A DNA stretch of 64,000 nt, taken from contig CAWJKP010000004.1 of assembly GCA_963843465.1 (NCBI GenBank), positions 248,001 to 312,000 of the forward strand, written 5' to 3'. Source of the stretch: CAWJKP01 sp963843465. GTDB lineage: Bacteria; Planctomycetota; Planctomycetia; Pirellulales; Thermoguttaceae. Made by a program: the position numbers and the translations under genes. How positions within the stretch are numbered: position 1 is the stretch's first letter; every line of letters starts with the position of its first letter. Below are positions 24,867 to 34,600 of the stretch, one piece after another. The notes beneath the pieces were generated by a model. It was not told the origin of the DNA. It searched no databases and worked only from the letters and a program-made list of their open reading frames with translations.

Positions 24867-25847
24867 CTATTTCTTCAGGGTTTTGAGGTATTGGATCAAC
24901 TCGTCGATCTCGTGCTCTTTGAGCAGCCCCTTGAAGGTCGGCATGCGGACGCTCTCGAAGCCCTCCACGATCCTGAAGTCGGGCTCGAGGAGGGACCTGC
25001 GGATGTAGTCGTCGTCGGCCTTCAGCGGCGGGCCGCCGACCACCGACACCATCGAGCCGTAAACGCCCGCAAGCGTCGGCCCGATCTTGGGCGTGCCGTC
25101 CACCGTGTGGCACGACGCGCAGCCTTTGCGGAGGAAGAGCCTGGCCCCCCGCTGGGCCGGCGGAAGATTATTGGACTGCCGCTCGGTCTCGTCCAGCCAC
25201 AAGTCGAACTCGCCCGGCGGGTGGACCACGACGTGGGTGATCATCCCCGAGTGGCTCGTGCCGCAGTACTGGCTGCAATAGAGGTCGTACTCGCCCGGCT
25301 TGACCGCCTGGAACCAAGTCTGCGTGTAACGGCCGGGAACGATGTCCATCTTCACGCGGAAGGCCGGGATGTAAAGGCCGTGGATCACGTCCAGCGAGGA
25401 CATCGTCAGCAGCACGGGCCGCTCGACCGGCACGTGCAACTCGGTGGTCTCAACCCCGTTGGGATACTGGAAGAGCCAGCTCCACTGCCGGGCCACCACG
25501 CGGACGTCGTAAGCGTTGCGGGGCGGCGTCTTCATGTCCATGAAGGTCGTAAAGGCCGCATAGAACAGGTAGACCACGATCCCCACCGGGATCAAGGTCC
25601 AGGTCAGCTCCAACGGCGTGCTATGCGTGGGGGCCGTCTTCTGTTGGATCCCCGGCCGCCGGCGATAGCGGATCACGAACACCAGCATCAAGACCACGAT
25701 CAGGGAGAAGAAGAACGCCGAGATGGCCAGGATCAGGTTGAACAGCCAGTCCACCTCGCCCGCCGTGGTCGAGGCCCGCGGGGGCATCCAGAATTGGCCG
25801 GTCTGCTGCGCCAGCAGTAGCGCGTCCAAACCACAGGGCAAACTCAT
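24867..25847 (-). CDS. coxB: Cytochrome c oxidase subunit II with C-terminal cytochrome c (caa3-type)
   Basis: A 326-aa protein. Two N-terminal helices (residues about 30-60 and 83-100) are followed by the CuA cupredoxin domain with WSWLFQYPNGV and the binding loop CSQYCGTSHSGM (two Cys, His, Met). A fused cytochrome c domain follows, with CASCH haem site and a distal Met in VRMPTFKG. The fusion defines a caa3 oxidase, which takes electrons directly from a c-type cytochrome or from ACIII. It is first of the oxidase genes in the cluster after SCO1. Confidence 0.95.
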   Translation of the reverse strand: MSLPCGLDALLLAQQTGQFWMPPRASTTAGEVDWLFNLILAISAFFFSLIVVLMLVFVIRYRRRPGIQQKTAPTHSTPLELTWTLIPVGIVVYLFYAAFTTFMDMKTPPRNAYDVRVVARQWSWLFQYPNGVETTELHVPVERPVLLTMSSLDVIHGLYIPAFRVKMDIVPGRYTQTWFQAVKPGEYDLYCSQYCGTSHSGMITHVVVHPPGEFDLWLDETERQSNNLPPAQRGARLFLRKGCASCHTVDGTPKIGPTLAGVYGSMVSVVGGPPLKADDDYIRRSLLEPDFRIVEGFESVRMPTFKGLLKEHEIDELIQYLKTLKK

Positions 25848-25874
25848 GGCCTCGCCCTCGCGTGCTTCTCGAGA

Positions 25875-26014
25875 TGTAGGGTGGGCTTTAGCCCGCCGGC
25901 GCTGCCTTGACGCTTAGAACCAAGCCAGAAACCAGTGTCGCCTTTCGCTCCGCGAAAGCCGCGCACTTTCGCGGAGCGAAAGGCGACAATCCAACAGACA
26001 AAGCCCACCCTACG
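25875..26014. repeat. P7 nested inside P6, upstream of coxB
   Basis: GTAGGGTGGGCTTTAGCCCG and AAGCCCACCCTAC form the outer pair. CCTTTCGCTCCGCGAAAG and CTTTCGCGGAGCGAAAGG (about 25940-25988) form the inner one. Confidence 0.85.
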
Positions 26015-26034
26015 CCTAGTCGTGAACGGCTGCC

Positions 26035-27069
26035 TCATGGCTTGGCCCTCGCGTGCTTCTCGCCGATCCGCCAGAAGACCGCCAGCATGGCGACGATCGC
26101 CGCCAGGGTCGCCAGGGCGCCCAACCGCATGACCTTCATCGCCGCCGGCCCGTAACGTCCCCGCGTGGCATCATAGTGGTAACAGTACAACAGCACCTGG
26201 TCCACCGTCGAGCCGATCTTTCCCTGGGCCGCCTCGACCAGGGCCAGCCGGAGGGTCTGCGGGTCGTACTCGATACCGTACAGGTAGCGCGAGACCCGGC
26301 CGTTGGGCTTGAGGATCATGATCACGGCCGGATGGGCGTACTGCTTCTGCTGCTTGTCGTAGGCGTAGTGGTAGCCGATGGTCTCCGTCAGGCGGTGAAT
26401 GTCCTCGTCGCGGCCGGTGAGCACGTGCCAGCCGGCGCCGACGCCGGGCCGGCCGTAGACGTTGAGGTATTTCTGCTTGGTCCTCGCGGCGCGGGCCGAG
26501 GTCTCCGTGGGGTCCATGCTCACCGTGAGCATCTGGAACGTCCGGCCGATGTTCCAAGGAACGCCCTGCAAGCCCGTGAACAGGCCGTTGAGCTGCAAGC
26601 TGCAAAGCATCGGGCAGTTGGAGTAGTTGACCGTGAGGATCACCGGCCGGACGCCGTCGAAGAAGTCTTTGAGATGGACCGGCTTGCCGCTGGAATCCAC
26701 AAAGGGCAGATCCGGCGGCGCCTGGGCGTCGAGATGTTCCGTGACCCCCACGTTCCTCAAATCATTGGGCACCTCCGTCGCCGACGGGCCGGCCGACGGC
26801 GGCAGCGCTTGCGCCGGGCACATGCGGGCCGAGGCCAGAAGCGCCACAACGGTCAGCAGCCGTAGGGTGGGTCGAGCGAAGCGAGCCCCACAAGAAGAAC
26901 TATCGCGGGCGGTCTTCAAGCCGTAGGATGGGCATTCTTGCCCGTCGTTGCAACCGCGTGGGAGTGTGGCCGGTCCTCGCCCGAGTCGGGCAGGAATGCC
27001 CAACCTACCCTCGGCCGATCCACGGATCTTACCTCGCGCGACCAGGACACGCTTGGGCGTCTTGCTCAT
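26035..27069 (-). CDS. SCO1/SenC copper chaperone with repeat-derived N-terminal insertion
   Basis: A 344-aa protein needed for CuA assembly in CoxB. The thioredoxin-like domain has VNYSNCPMLC (CxxxC copper site) and the ligand histidine in YAHPAVIMIL; VSMDPTET and a C-terminal membrane helix (RLGALATLAAIVAMLAVFW) follow. The start at 27069 overlaps the stop of the preceding gene (27066-27069). Between this start and the hydrophobic signal-like helix (LRLLTVVALLASARM) lie about 50 residues encoded by two repeat elements (26860-27011). The translated signal may therefore be displaced; a downstream TTG could serve instead. Confidence 0.88.
   Translation of the reverse strand: MSKTPKRVLVARGKIRGSAEGRLGIPARLGRGPATLPRGCNDGQECPSYGLKTARDSSSCGARFARPTLRLLTVVALLASARMCPAQALPPSAGPSATEVPNDLRNVGVTEHLDAQAPPDLPFVDSSGKPVHLKDFFDGVRPVILTVNYSNCPMLCSLQLNGLFTGLQGVPWNIGRTFQMLTVSMDPTETSARAARTKQKYLNVYGRPGVGAGWHVLTGRDEDIHRLTETIGYHYAYDKQQKQYAHPAVIMILKPNGRVSRYLYGIEYDPQTLRLALVEAAQGKIGSTVDQVLLYCYHYDATRGRYGPAAMKVMRLGALATLAAIVAMLAVFWRIGEKHARAKP
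26860..27011. repeat. P6-type palindromes inside the SCO1 reading frame
   Basis: GTAGGGTGGGTCGAGCGAAG occurs near 26864, and GTAGGATGGGCATTCTTGCC near 26924 pairs with GGCAGGAATGCCCAACCTAC near 26988-27007. They are open in the SCO1 frame. Confidence 0.75.
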
Positions 27070-27455
27070 GGCTTCTTCCCCCCGGCGTTCTTCTGGACCG
27101 GCGGCGGTTTGGCGGCCGGTTTCTTGATAACGGCCGGCCTGGGGATCGGCTTCGGTCGGCCGGAGGCGGCCACTTCCGCCGTCACCAGTTGCATGGCCAG
27201 ATCAATGGGGATGGCCACGATCTGCCGCTTCTGATCGACCCAGCGATAACTCGCCAGCTTGCCCTCCTGGGCCGTCTTCAGGTTGGTCCACTCCTCCGGC
27301 GGCTGATTCATCTGTTTGATCTGCGTCTGTTGATTATTCACCTGGTAATAGATTACCATCAAGAGCAGGATCAGCGCGAAAACGGCGATCGCGCCGATCA
27401 TGCCTGCCAGGGCGATGGTCGAGGTCTTCACGTCTTCATAGCGTTCTTGCGGCAT
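27066..27455 (-). CDS. Small membrane-anchored protein of the ACIII/oxidase cluster, function unknown
   Basis: A 129-aa protein with one N-terminal membrane helix (TIALAGMIGAIAVFALILLLMVIYY), a soluble part with YRWVDQKRQIVAIPIDLAMQLV, and a basic Pro/Lys-rich tail (PKPIPRPAVIKKPAAKPPPV). IDLAMQLV segments of this type occur in small proteins encoded with alternative complex III in planctomycetes and relatives (recalled, not searched). The ATG at 27455 has GGAGGTTGCAG upstream. It overlaps SCO1 by four bases, so it is part of the same transcript; a role in oxidase or ACIII assembly is inferred. Confidence 0.65.
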   Translation of the reverse strand: MPQERYEDVKTSTIALAGMIGAIAVFALILLLMVIYYQVNNQQTQIKQMNQPPEEWTNLKTAQEGKLASYRWVDQKRQIVAIPIDLAMQLVTAEVAASGRPKPIPRPAVIKKPAAKPPPVQKNAGGKKP

Positions 27456-27470
27456 CTGCAACCTCCATTG

Positions 27471-27524
27471 TACTCCTCACGCTCCGCGTGAGGTTCGGCC
27501 TCACGCGGAGCGTGAGGAGTACGA
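27471..27524. repeat. P2 palindrome between actF and the small membrane gene
   Basis: GTACTCCTCACGCTCCGCGT and the complement ACGCGGAGCGTGAGGAGTAC form a perfect inverted pair across a short centre. The same element recurs inside actB (32430-32543). Confidence 0.9.
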
Positions 27525-27527
27525 CTC

Positions 27528-28784
27528 TCAGGAGTTTTCAAAGGCCAGGGATTCGCCCAGGCGCGGATCTTTCAGCGGCACCAGCGGCCGGCCCCCGGCG
27601 GCTGCCAACACGCCGGCCAGGTACAGCCCGCCCATCCCGACCAGCAGGCAGACATCGATCGTGGGGCAGATTGCTAATCTGCCCGAAGAGGCAGGTTGGC
27701 AACCTGCCCCACCGCCGAGGTTGGGCATCACCAGCCAGTACATGTCCAGCCAGTGAAAGACCAGGAGCCAGACGGCCCAAAACCCCAGCAGCACGCGGCG
27801 GCGTTTGACCTCGCGCGGGAGCATGCCCAGGAAAGGGATCAGCAGGTGCCCGAACAGCAGCACCAGCGATACGATCGCCCAGGGCCCGGTCTGACGCTTG
27901 AGGTAGTAGACGGTCTCCTCGGGGATGTTGCCGTACCAGATCAGCATGTACTGCGAGAAGGCGATGTAGCCCCACCAGACGACGAAGCCGAACAACAGTT
28001 TGCCCAGGTCGTGGTAATGCTCGGCAGTGATCGTGCCGGTCAGCCGGCCGCTGCCCTGGACCACCAGCGCCGCCAGCACCAGCGCGGCGAGGAAGCCGAC
28101 CGCCGCGCCGGAGAAGTAGTAGACGCCGAAGATCGTGCTGAACCAGGCGGGCTCCAGCGACATCAGCCAGTCGAAGGCGGCCAGCGTCACCGTGCCGGCG
28201 AAGACCAGTAAGGCCGGCCCGCTGGCCCGCTCCATTTGGATCGTCAACTGCGGGTCGCCGGAGCGGTCCTGCTGGAGCGAACGGCGGAAGAAGAAGCGGG
28301 CCAAAAGCGTCCAGGCGACGAAGTAGAACGCGGCCCGCAAGGCGAAGAACCACAAGTTCAACCAGCCCGCCTTGTGCCGCAGCAGCTCGCTGGCGGCGAC
28401 GACCTGGGGGTCGGCCCAGCGGTACAAGCTGTGGTTTCCCGCGGTCATCGCCAGCAGGATCGGCAGAAACAGCACGGCCAACAGGGCGAGGTTTCCCAGG
28501 AAGATCTCGGCCAGCCGCCGCACGGCCACGCTCCAGCCGGCGCGGGAGACGTGGTGCAGGGCGACGAAGAACAGGGCCCCCAGGGAGATGCTGAGGAAGA
28601 AGGCGAAGTCGACCAGGTAGGCGTGGAAGAAATACCGCAGGTCGTCCCTTTGCGCCAGGCCCAAGCCGAAGCCGGCCGCCAGGCCGGCGATGCCCACGGC
28701 CCCCAAGACTTTAGCCAAGCCCGGGGTGGTCAGCGGAAGCGTGATCCGCTCGCGGGACAGGTCGACGAGGTTCTCTTGGTCCAT
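27528..28784 (-). CDS. actF: Alternative complex III membrane subunit ActF
   Basis: About 418 aa with roughly ten helices, the second NrfD/ActF-type quinol-binding-like membrane subunit of ACIII. Recognisable parts are YFFHAYLVDFAFFLSISLGALFF, ISRAGWSV-like HVSRAGWSVAVRRL, FDWLMSLEPAWFSTIFGVYYF and FVVWWGYIAFSQYMLIWYGNIPEET. It starts at the ATG at 28784, overlapping the actDE stop. Near the C-terminus (residues about 358-374) a palindromic repeat at 27662-27714 is inserted in frame, encoding GGGAGCQPASSGRLAICPT between a helix and the final helix. Confidence 0.9.
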   Translation of the reverse strand: MDQENLVDLSRERITLPLTTPGLAKVLGAVGIAGLAAGFGLGLAQRDDLRYFFHAYLVDFAFFLSISLGALFFVALHHVSRAGWSVAVRRLAEIFLGNLALLAVLFLPILLAMTAGNHSLYRWADPQVVAASELLRHKAGWLNLWFFALRAAFYFVAWTLLARFFFRRSLQQDRSGDPQLTIQMERASGPALLVFAGTVTLAAFDWLMSLEPAWFSTIFGVYYFSGAAVGFLAALVLAALVVQGSGRLTGTITAEHYHDLGKLLFGFVVWWGYIAFSQYMLIWYGNIPEETVYYLKRQTGPWAIVSLVLLFGHLLIPFLGMLPREVKRRRVLLGFWAVWLLVFHWLDMYWLVMPNLGGGAGCQPASSGRLAICPTIDVCLLVGMGGLYLAGVLAAAGGRPLVPLKDPRLGESLAFENS

Positions 28785-30016
28785 CACTGCACCTTGCCTC
28801 GGTCCTCCGCCGGAACGTCGCTCAGCTCAGCGTACTGGCTCCGCTGGAGCGCCCGGACGTAGAGCACGATCGCCCAGCGGTCGGCCGGGGGGATCTGTAC
28901 GCCATAGCCGGGCATCTTGCGGATGCCGTGGGTGATCGTGTTGAACAGTTGCCCGTTGGGCTGGTCGACGACCGTGTCGACGTGCAGCGACAGCGGCGGG
29001 ACCCAGCTCGGCTCGCCCCGCTTGACCGCCCGCTGCTGGACCATGCCGTCGCCCTCCCCGACCAGGCCGTGGCAGGCGGCGCAGTAGATGCCAAACCGCT
29101 GCTGGCCGCGGTGCATGGTCTGGGCGCCGGCCGCGATGGGGAACCATGTGGTCCACTTGCCGTCGGGCTCCTGCCCGCGGTAGAAACGGCCGTCGGCCTC
29201 CAGATCGCTAAGCGCGATCGTGCCCGGCACCTGCAGGCGCATCGCCCGGCCGTCCGCAAACAGCGGGCTGGCCTGCTGCTCTTGATACTTGGGCTGCAAG
29301 GCCATGTCCTTGAAGGCCCGGATGCGGGGCGTGCCGGAGACGACCAGCCGCGTCCGCGCGATCCAAAGCGGCGGCAACAGGCACAGCAGCACGGCCACCA
29401 CCAGGGCCCAGTAGATGCCCCGGGGCACTTCGCGCCCGGCGGCCGGGCAGCAGCAGGTCTCCACGGCCTGCGCCCCAAGCGATTGCAAAAAGTGCTCCGT
29501 CAGGACCAGGTCGAACTTGGGATCGGCGGCCTCGACCGAGAGGAAGAACCCGTCGGTCGTCGCCCGCACGAACCGCCCGGCCGTCAGCGCCGGGTGCCAG
29601 AACTGCGGGAGCCGATTGAGCACCATCACACCGCCGAAAGCGGTCAGTGCGCTGAAAAGCACGATCAGCTCGAAGGCCACCGGGATGTTGGCCGGCAAGG
29701 CCCAAAGAGGCTTGCCGCTGGCGACGATCGGATAGTCGAAGCCGTTGGCCCACCATTGGAACACGATCGCGATCACCGTCCCGGCCAGGCCGGCTCCCAG
29801 GACCAGCCAAGGCAGCACCGTGGGGCGGATGCCCATGGCGCGATCCATGCCGTGGACGGGGAAGGGACTGTGCGTGTCCCACTGGCGGTAGCCCGCCTCG
29901 CGGACCCGCCGCGCAGCGGCCACCAGCGCCTCCGGACCGTCGAACTGCGCCACGAGGCCCACAACCGTCTCCGACGGCGTCGTGGGTGTCGATGGGCTCG
30001 ATCCGTGTTCGCTCAT
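28784..30016 (-). CDS. Fused ActD-ActE subunit of alternative complex III
   Basis: A 410-aa fusion. Residues 1-150 are the DUF3341 (ActD) domain with FDGPEALVAAARRVREAGY and two membrane helices (about 70-90 and 111-135). After another helix (about 202-220) residues 230-400 form a monohaem cytochrome c (ActE) with C312-AAC315-H316 and the axial Met in RKMPGYGVQIPPADRWAIVLYVRALQ. In many bacteria ActD and ActE are separate genes. Here they are one reading frame with no sign of a break. ActE passes electrons from the ACIII core to the oxidase. Confidence 0.9.
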   Translation of the reverse strand: MSEHGSSPSTPTTPSETVVGLVAQFDGPEALVAAARRVREAGYRQWDTHSPFPVHGMDRAMGIRPTVLPWLVLGAGLAGTVIAIVFQWWANGFDYPIVASGKPLWALPANIPVAFELIVLFSALTAFGGVMVLNRLPQFWHPALTAGRFVRATTDGFFLSVEAADPKFDLVLTEHFLQSLGAQAVETCCCPAAGREVPRGIYWALVVAVLLCLLPPLWIARTRLVVSGTPRIRAFKDMALQPKYQEQQASPLFADGRAMRLQVPGTIALSDLEADGRFYRGQEPDGKWTTWFPIAAGAQTMHRGQQRFGIYCAACHGLVGEGDGMVQQRAVKRGEPSWVPPLSLHVDTVVDQPNGQLFNTITHGIRKMPGYGVQIPPADRWAIVLYVRALQRSQYAELSDVPAEDRGKVQ

Positions 30017-30034
30017 CTTCTCAAGTCATCTCCT

Positions 30035-30230
30035 CCCTTGTGGTGCAGGCGTCCCGCCTGCATTTCTCGGCAGGCAGGACGTTCTGCATTTCTCGGCAGG
30101 CGGGTAGGGTGGGACAAGCTCGCGTAAGCGAGCGCCGGCCCACCACTGCGGCGGGCCAATGGTGGGCCGGCGGCCGCCAAGGCGGCCTTGTCCCACCCTA
30201 CAACTGCTCATCTTGCCAATATATCTCCTC
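30035..30230. repeat. P5 and P6 repeats between actC and actDE
   Basis: GTGGTGCAGGCGTCCCGCC at about 30041 begins a P5 copy with repeated CATTTCTCGGCAGGCRGG. It is followed by a full P6 pair with GTAGGGTGGGACAAGCTCGC at about 30104 and GCCTTGTCCCACCCTAC at about 30183-30202. The spacer is otherwise empty. Confidence 0.85.
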
Positions 30231-31676
30231 TCACGCTGGCTCGCCGGCCAGCTCCGGCTCGTGCTCGCCCGGCTCCGCGGGCGCCGGGCGGGCTTTCTCG
30301 CCCCGTGGCAGGACCAGCTTGACTTCCGCCATGGCGACCATCGGCAGGTAGCGGCAGAACAACAAGAACAGCGTGAAAAACAGGCCGAAGCTTCCCAGCA
30401 ACATCAGCAGGTCGACCCAGGTCGGCACGTACATCCGCCAGCTCGAGGGCAGGTAGTCGCGGCTCAGCGAGGTGATGACGATCACGAACCGCTCCATCCA
30501 CATGCCCACGTTCACCAGCACGCAGATCACGACCATCATCCAGGGCGTGGTGCGGCACTTGCGGAACCAGAACAGGTGCGGCACGAGCACGTTGCAGGCG
30601 ACCATCGTCCAGTAGGCCCAGGCGTAGGGCCCCAGCGCCCGGTTGAGCAAGGCGAACATCTCGTAGGGGCTGCCGCTGTACCAGGCGGTGAAGCACTCGA
30701 CCCCGTAGGCGTAGCCGACCATGCAACTGGTGGCCAGGATGATCTTGTTCATGTTGTCCAGGTGGCGGATGGTCACCAGGTCCTTCAGGCCGAAGAAGGC
30801 CCGCGCGGGGACCATCAGGCTGACCACCATGGCGAAGCCGCTGAAGATCGCCCCGGCGACGAAGTAGGGCGGGAAGATCGTGGTGTGCCAGCCGGGCACC
30901 TGCGAGACGGCGAAGTCGAAACTCACCACCGAGTGGACGCTGAGCACCAGCGGCGTGGCCAGGGCCGCCAGCAGCAGGTAGGCCCGCTCGTAGCGGTGCC
31001 ACTGCCGGCCCGACCCCCGCCAGCCGAGCGCAAACGCGCCGTAGGCCAGCCGGCGGAACGTCGACGCGGCCCGGTCCCGCAGGGTCGCCAGGTCGGGCAC
31101 CATCCCCAGGTACCAGAACAACAGCGAAACCGTCCCATAAGTGCTCACCGCCACCACGTCCCACATCAGCGGACTACGGAAGTTCGGCCAGAGGGTCATC
31201 TGGTTGGGGTACGGCATCAGGTAGAAGACGTACCAGACGCGGCCGATGTGGATCGCGGGAAAAATTCCCGCGCAGGCCACGGCGAAGATCGTCATCGCCT
31301 CGGCGAAGCGGTTGATGCTGGTCCGCCACTTCTGCCGGAAGAGGAAGAGGATCGCCGAGATCAGCGTGCCGGCGTGACCGATGCCGATCCAGAAGACGAA
31401 GTTCACGATGGCGAAGCCCCAGGCCACCGGAATGTTGTTCCCCCAGATGCCGATGCCCGTGGCCACCAGCAAGCCGATCAGGGCGAAGAACATGCCCGTC
31501 AAACCGGCGGAGATCGCGAAGGCCACGTACCACGCCTTCGGCGGACGCTTCCGCTCGGCCACCCCGCAGACCGTCTCGGTGATCGAGACGTAATCCTGGC
31601 TGCCGCTGACCAGCGGCGCCCGCCTGCGGGGATCGTTGGTCGTGTTGTCCTCGGCCGGCAAGGCGATCGTGCTCAT
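30231..31676 (-). CDS. actC: Alternative complex III membrane subunit ActC (NrfD-like)
   Basis: A 481-aa NrfD/PsrC-family membrane protein that oxidises menaquinol in ACIII. It has about ten helices; AWYVAFAISAGLTGMFFALIGL, GIGIWGNNIPVAWGFAIVNFVFWIGIGHAGTLISAILFL and RTSINRFAEAMTIFAV contain the residues typical of ActC. WHTTIFPPYFVAGAIFSGFAMV and NVGMWMERFVIVITSLSRDYLPSSW are further hallmarks. The start codon at 31676 directly follows the actB stop (TAGATG), implying coupled translation. Confidence 0.93.
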   Translation of the reverse strand: MSTIALPAEDNTTNDPRRRAPLVSGSQDYVSITETVCGVAERKRPPKAWYVAFAISAGLTGMFFALIGLLVATGIGIWGNNIPVAWGFAIVNFVFWIGIGHAGTLISAILFLFRQKWRTSINRFAEAMTIFAVACAGIFPAIHIGRVWYVFYLMPYPNQMTLWPNFRSPLMWDVVAVSTYGTVSLLFWYLGMVPDLATLRDRAASTFRRLAYGAFALGWRGSGRQWHRYERAYLLLAALATPLVLSVHSVVSFDFAVSQVPGWHTTIFPPYFVAGAIFSGFAMVVSLMVPARAFFGLKDLVTIRHLDNMNKIILATSCMVGYAYGVECFTAWYSGSPYEMFALLNRALGPYAWAYWTMVACNVLVPHLFWFRKCRTTPWMMVVICVLVNVGMWMERFVIVITSLSRDYLPSSWRMYVPTWVDLLMLLGSFGLFFTLFLLFCRYLPMVAMAEVKLVLPRGEKARPAPAEPGEHEPELAGEPA

Positions 31677-34600
31677 CTACAACTCGGGGTTGACGTTGCG
31701 GATCCGCGCCAGGTAGGCCGTCCGTGGCTTGGTGTTCAACTCGGTCAGTATTCCATAGGAGCGGTCCAGAGCCTGCCGCCGGGCGACCTCGCTTTTCGCA
31801 TCGGCCAGGTCGCCGAAGACGATCGCCTGGGCGGGGCAAGCCTGCTGGCAGGCCGTGCGGATCTCGCCGTCGCGGATCGGGCGCTGGTGATTCTTGGCGT
31901 CGATCTTCACCGCCTGGATCCGCTGCACGCAGTAGGTGCATTTCTCCATCACCCCGCGGCTGCGGACCGTCACCTCGGGGTTGTAGAGCATCTTGAGGAC
32001 CTCGTTGTCGGCGTCTTCCAGGTCCTTGTGATAGTTGAAGAAGTTGAACCGCCGCACCTTGTAGGGACAGTTGTTCGAGCAGTACCGCGTCCCCACGCAG
32101 CGGTTGTAGACCATGTCGTTGAGCCCCTCGGAGCTGTGAACCGTGGCCATCACCGGGCAGACCTGCTCGCAGGGGGCGTTCTCGCACTGCTGGCAGGCGA
32201 CCACCTGGTGCGACACGCTGGGCTCCTCGGGATCCTTGCCGCCGAAGTAGCGATCGACGCGGATCCAGTGCATCTCGCGGCCCTTGAGCACCCGGGATTT
32301 GCCCACGATCGGCACGTTGTTCTCCGCCGTGCAGGCGACCATGCAGGCGTTGCAGCCGATGCACTTCGACAAGTCGATCGACATGCCCCAGCGGTGGCCC
32401 TCGTATTTCTTCTCCTCCCAAAGCGACCTGTACTCCTCACGCTCCGCGTGAGGGCCCCTGTACTCCTCACGCTCCGCGTGAGGGCCCCTGTACTCCTCAC
32501 GCTCCGCGTGAGGGCCTTCGTCACGCGGAGCGTGACGAGTACGGGCCTGGTACTGGGCCAGCGTGGCCTCGCGCACGCAGCTCGCCGATCCGCTGGTCCC
32601 GGGCCGCGGCGCCGACCGCGTCGATGGCATTATGATCCTGCGTGGTGGCCAGCGGATAGGCTTTGCCCGTCGGCTCGATGGTCGCTCCCTGGTCGAACCA
32701 GGGCGCCGTCGATTGCCGTAGCGGATAAAGGTCCACGCCGACGCTGGCGACTTCTTGGGACTGGCTGCCGCCGACCTGGCCCGCGGCCGTCCGGCCGTAG
32801 CCCAGCGAAACGACGACCGTACCCTCGGCCACGCCCGGCAGAAGATAGGCCGGGATCTCCCGCTGGTGACCCGCGTATTTCAGCCGCACGAGCGTATCGT
32901 CGCGGACGCCGAGCTTCGCCGCCGTCGCCGGAGCCAGCACGGCTACGTTGTCCCAGGTGACCTTGGTCATCGGGTCCGGCGTCTCCTGCAGCCAGCCGCT
33001 ATTGGCATAGCGGCCGTCGTCCACGGTCGCCCCGCGGGCAAAGACGATTTCCAGCGAGCCCTCGGTCCACGGCTCGTATTCCTCCGGGAGCGGGCTAGCG
33101 CTGGTCCCCTCTCCCTCCGGGAGAGGGTTAGGGTGAGGGGAACCAGGAACAGATTCGGCCGAGGAGAGGTTCGCCTGAGGCCCCCTCACCCCAACCCTCT
33201 CCCGGAGGGAGAGGGGGCCTTCGCCGGCTGCCGCCGGCAGGAGTTCCGGCGTCTCGGTCGACCACGCGCTGCCGGTCCAAAGGCCATCGTGGAGGACCGT
33301 CTTCCACGTGGCCTCGAAATCGGCCTTGCCGGCCAGCAACTCCTTGAAAGTCGAGCGGACCAGGTCATAGCCGCCGGCCTGCAACCCGAGGATCGGCGGG
33401 GGAATAGGTGTCGGCTTTCCCGTAGGACGGATTGTTAATCCGTCCTGAAGACCGGCCGCATTGCTGGACGGATTAACAATCCGTCCTACACCAGAACGAA
33501 CACTTGTTTCCTCGCCGCTGGCGAGAAAGCCGGCCAGCACCTCGATCGCCGATCGGCCGCCCCAAAGCGGAGCGATCAACGGCTGGACGACGCTGTAGGT
33601 GCCGTCGTAGGACCGCGCGTCGCCCCAGGCTTCGAGGAAATGGGCCTCGGGCAGGTGCCAGGTCGATTCGAGCAACGTCTCGTCGCGATAGCGGCTCAAG
33701 TGGATCGAGGTAGCCACCTTCTTCAGGGCCTCCGCGAACTTCAGATCGCCCGGGGCGTTGTAGACCGGGTTTCCGCCGAGGATCAGCAGCGTATCGACCT
33801 TGCCGGCATTCATATCGGCGACCAGGCTCCGGATGGCCTCCAGGTGGGAAGGCCGGTCCGGTTGCGGCTCGGCGAGACAGGTGACCGTCGTGCCGGCGTT
33901 CTCCAATGCCGCGTTGATTCGGTGGACGGCCGCATGGACCTCCGGCGGCTGTGAAGGACCAGCTACGACCAGCCCGCGGCTTTTGTTTGCGATCAAGTCC
34001 CGGGCGACCGCCCGGATGAATCGGGCGACGCGGCCAGCGTTCCCCTCTCCCTCCGGGAGAGGGTTATGGTGAGGGGACGCGGGAGCAGACTCGGCTAAAG
34101 CTGGGTTCTTCTGGCCTCCCTTAGCACTCCCCTCTGCCGTAGGAAAAGGGGCGCCAGGAGGCAAGACTCTAAGGGCACCCAAATCGGTCTCACTCCAATC
34201 GGTTGCATTCCCAAAGTCCGAGATCAATGTTTCAAGTCGGGATATGAAATCGGCCACTTGTCTGCTCCGCAGCCGAAGGCGATGGTCGGCCATGGTGCCG
34301 GTGAGTGTGTATCGGCCCTCGACGGCGTAGAGCCGGTTCATCGCCCCCTGGGTCACCTCCCGGCCTTGGGCGAAGGCCCGGGTGTGGGCCAGGGCGGCGG
34401 GATGCTCGTTGAGCAGGTCGGAATCCACGCAGAGGATCACCTCGGCGCGATCTAAATGGTACAGCGACCGGTAAGGCTTCCCAAAGGCCTCCCGGCTCCC
34501 TTCCCGCTCGTTATCCGGCGAGAGTGGCTCGTACTCGTGCCAGGCGGCCCGCGGGAACGCCTTGAGGAGCCTCTCCCGCAGCGCGGCCAACGTCGGCGAG

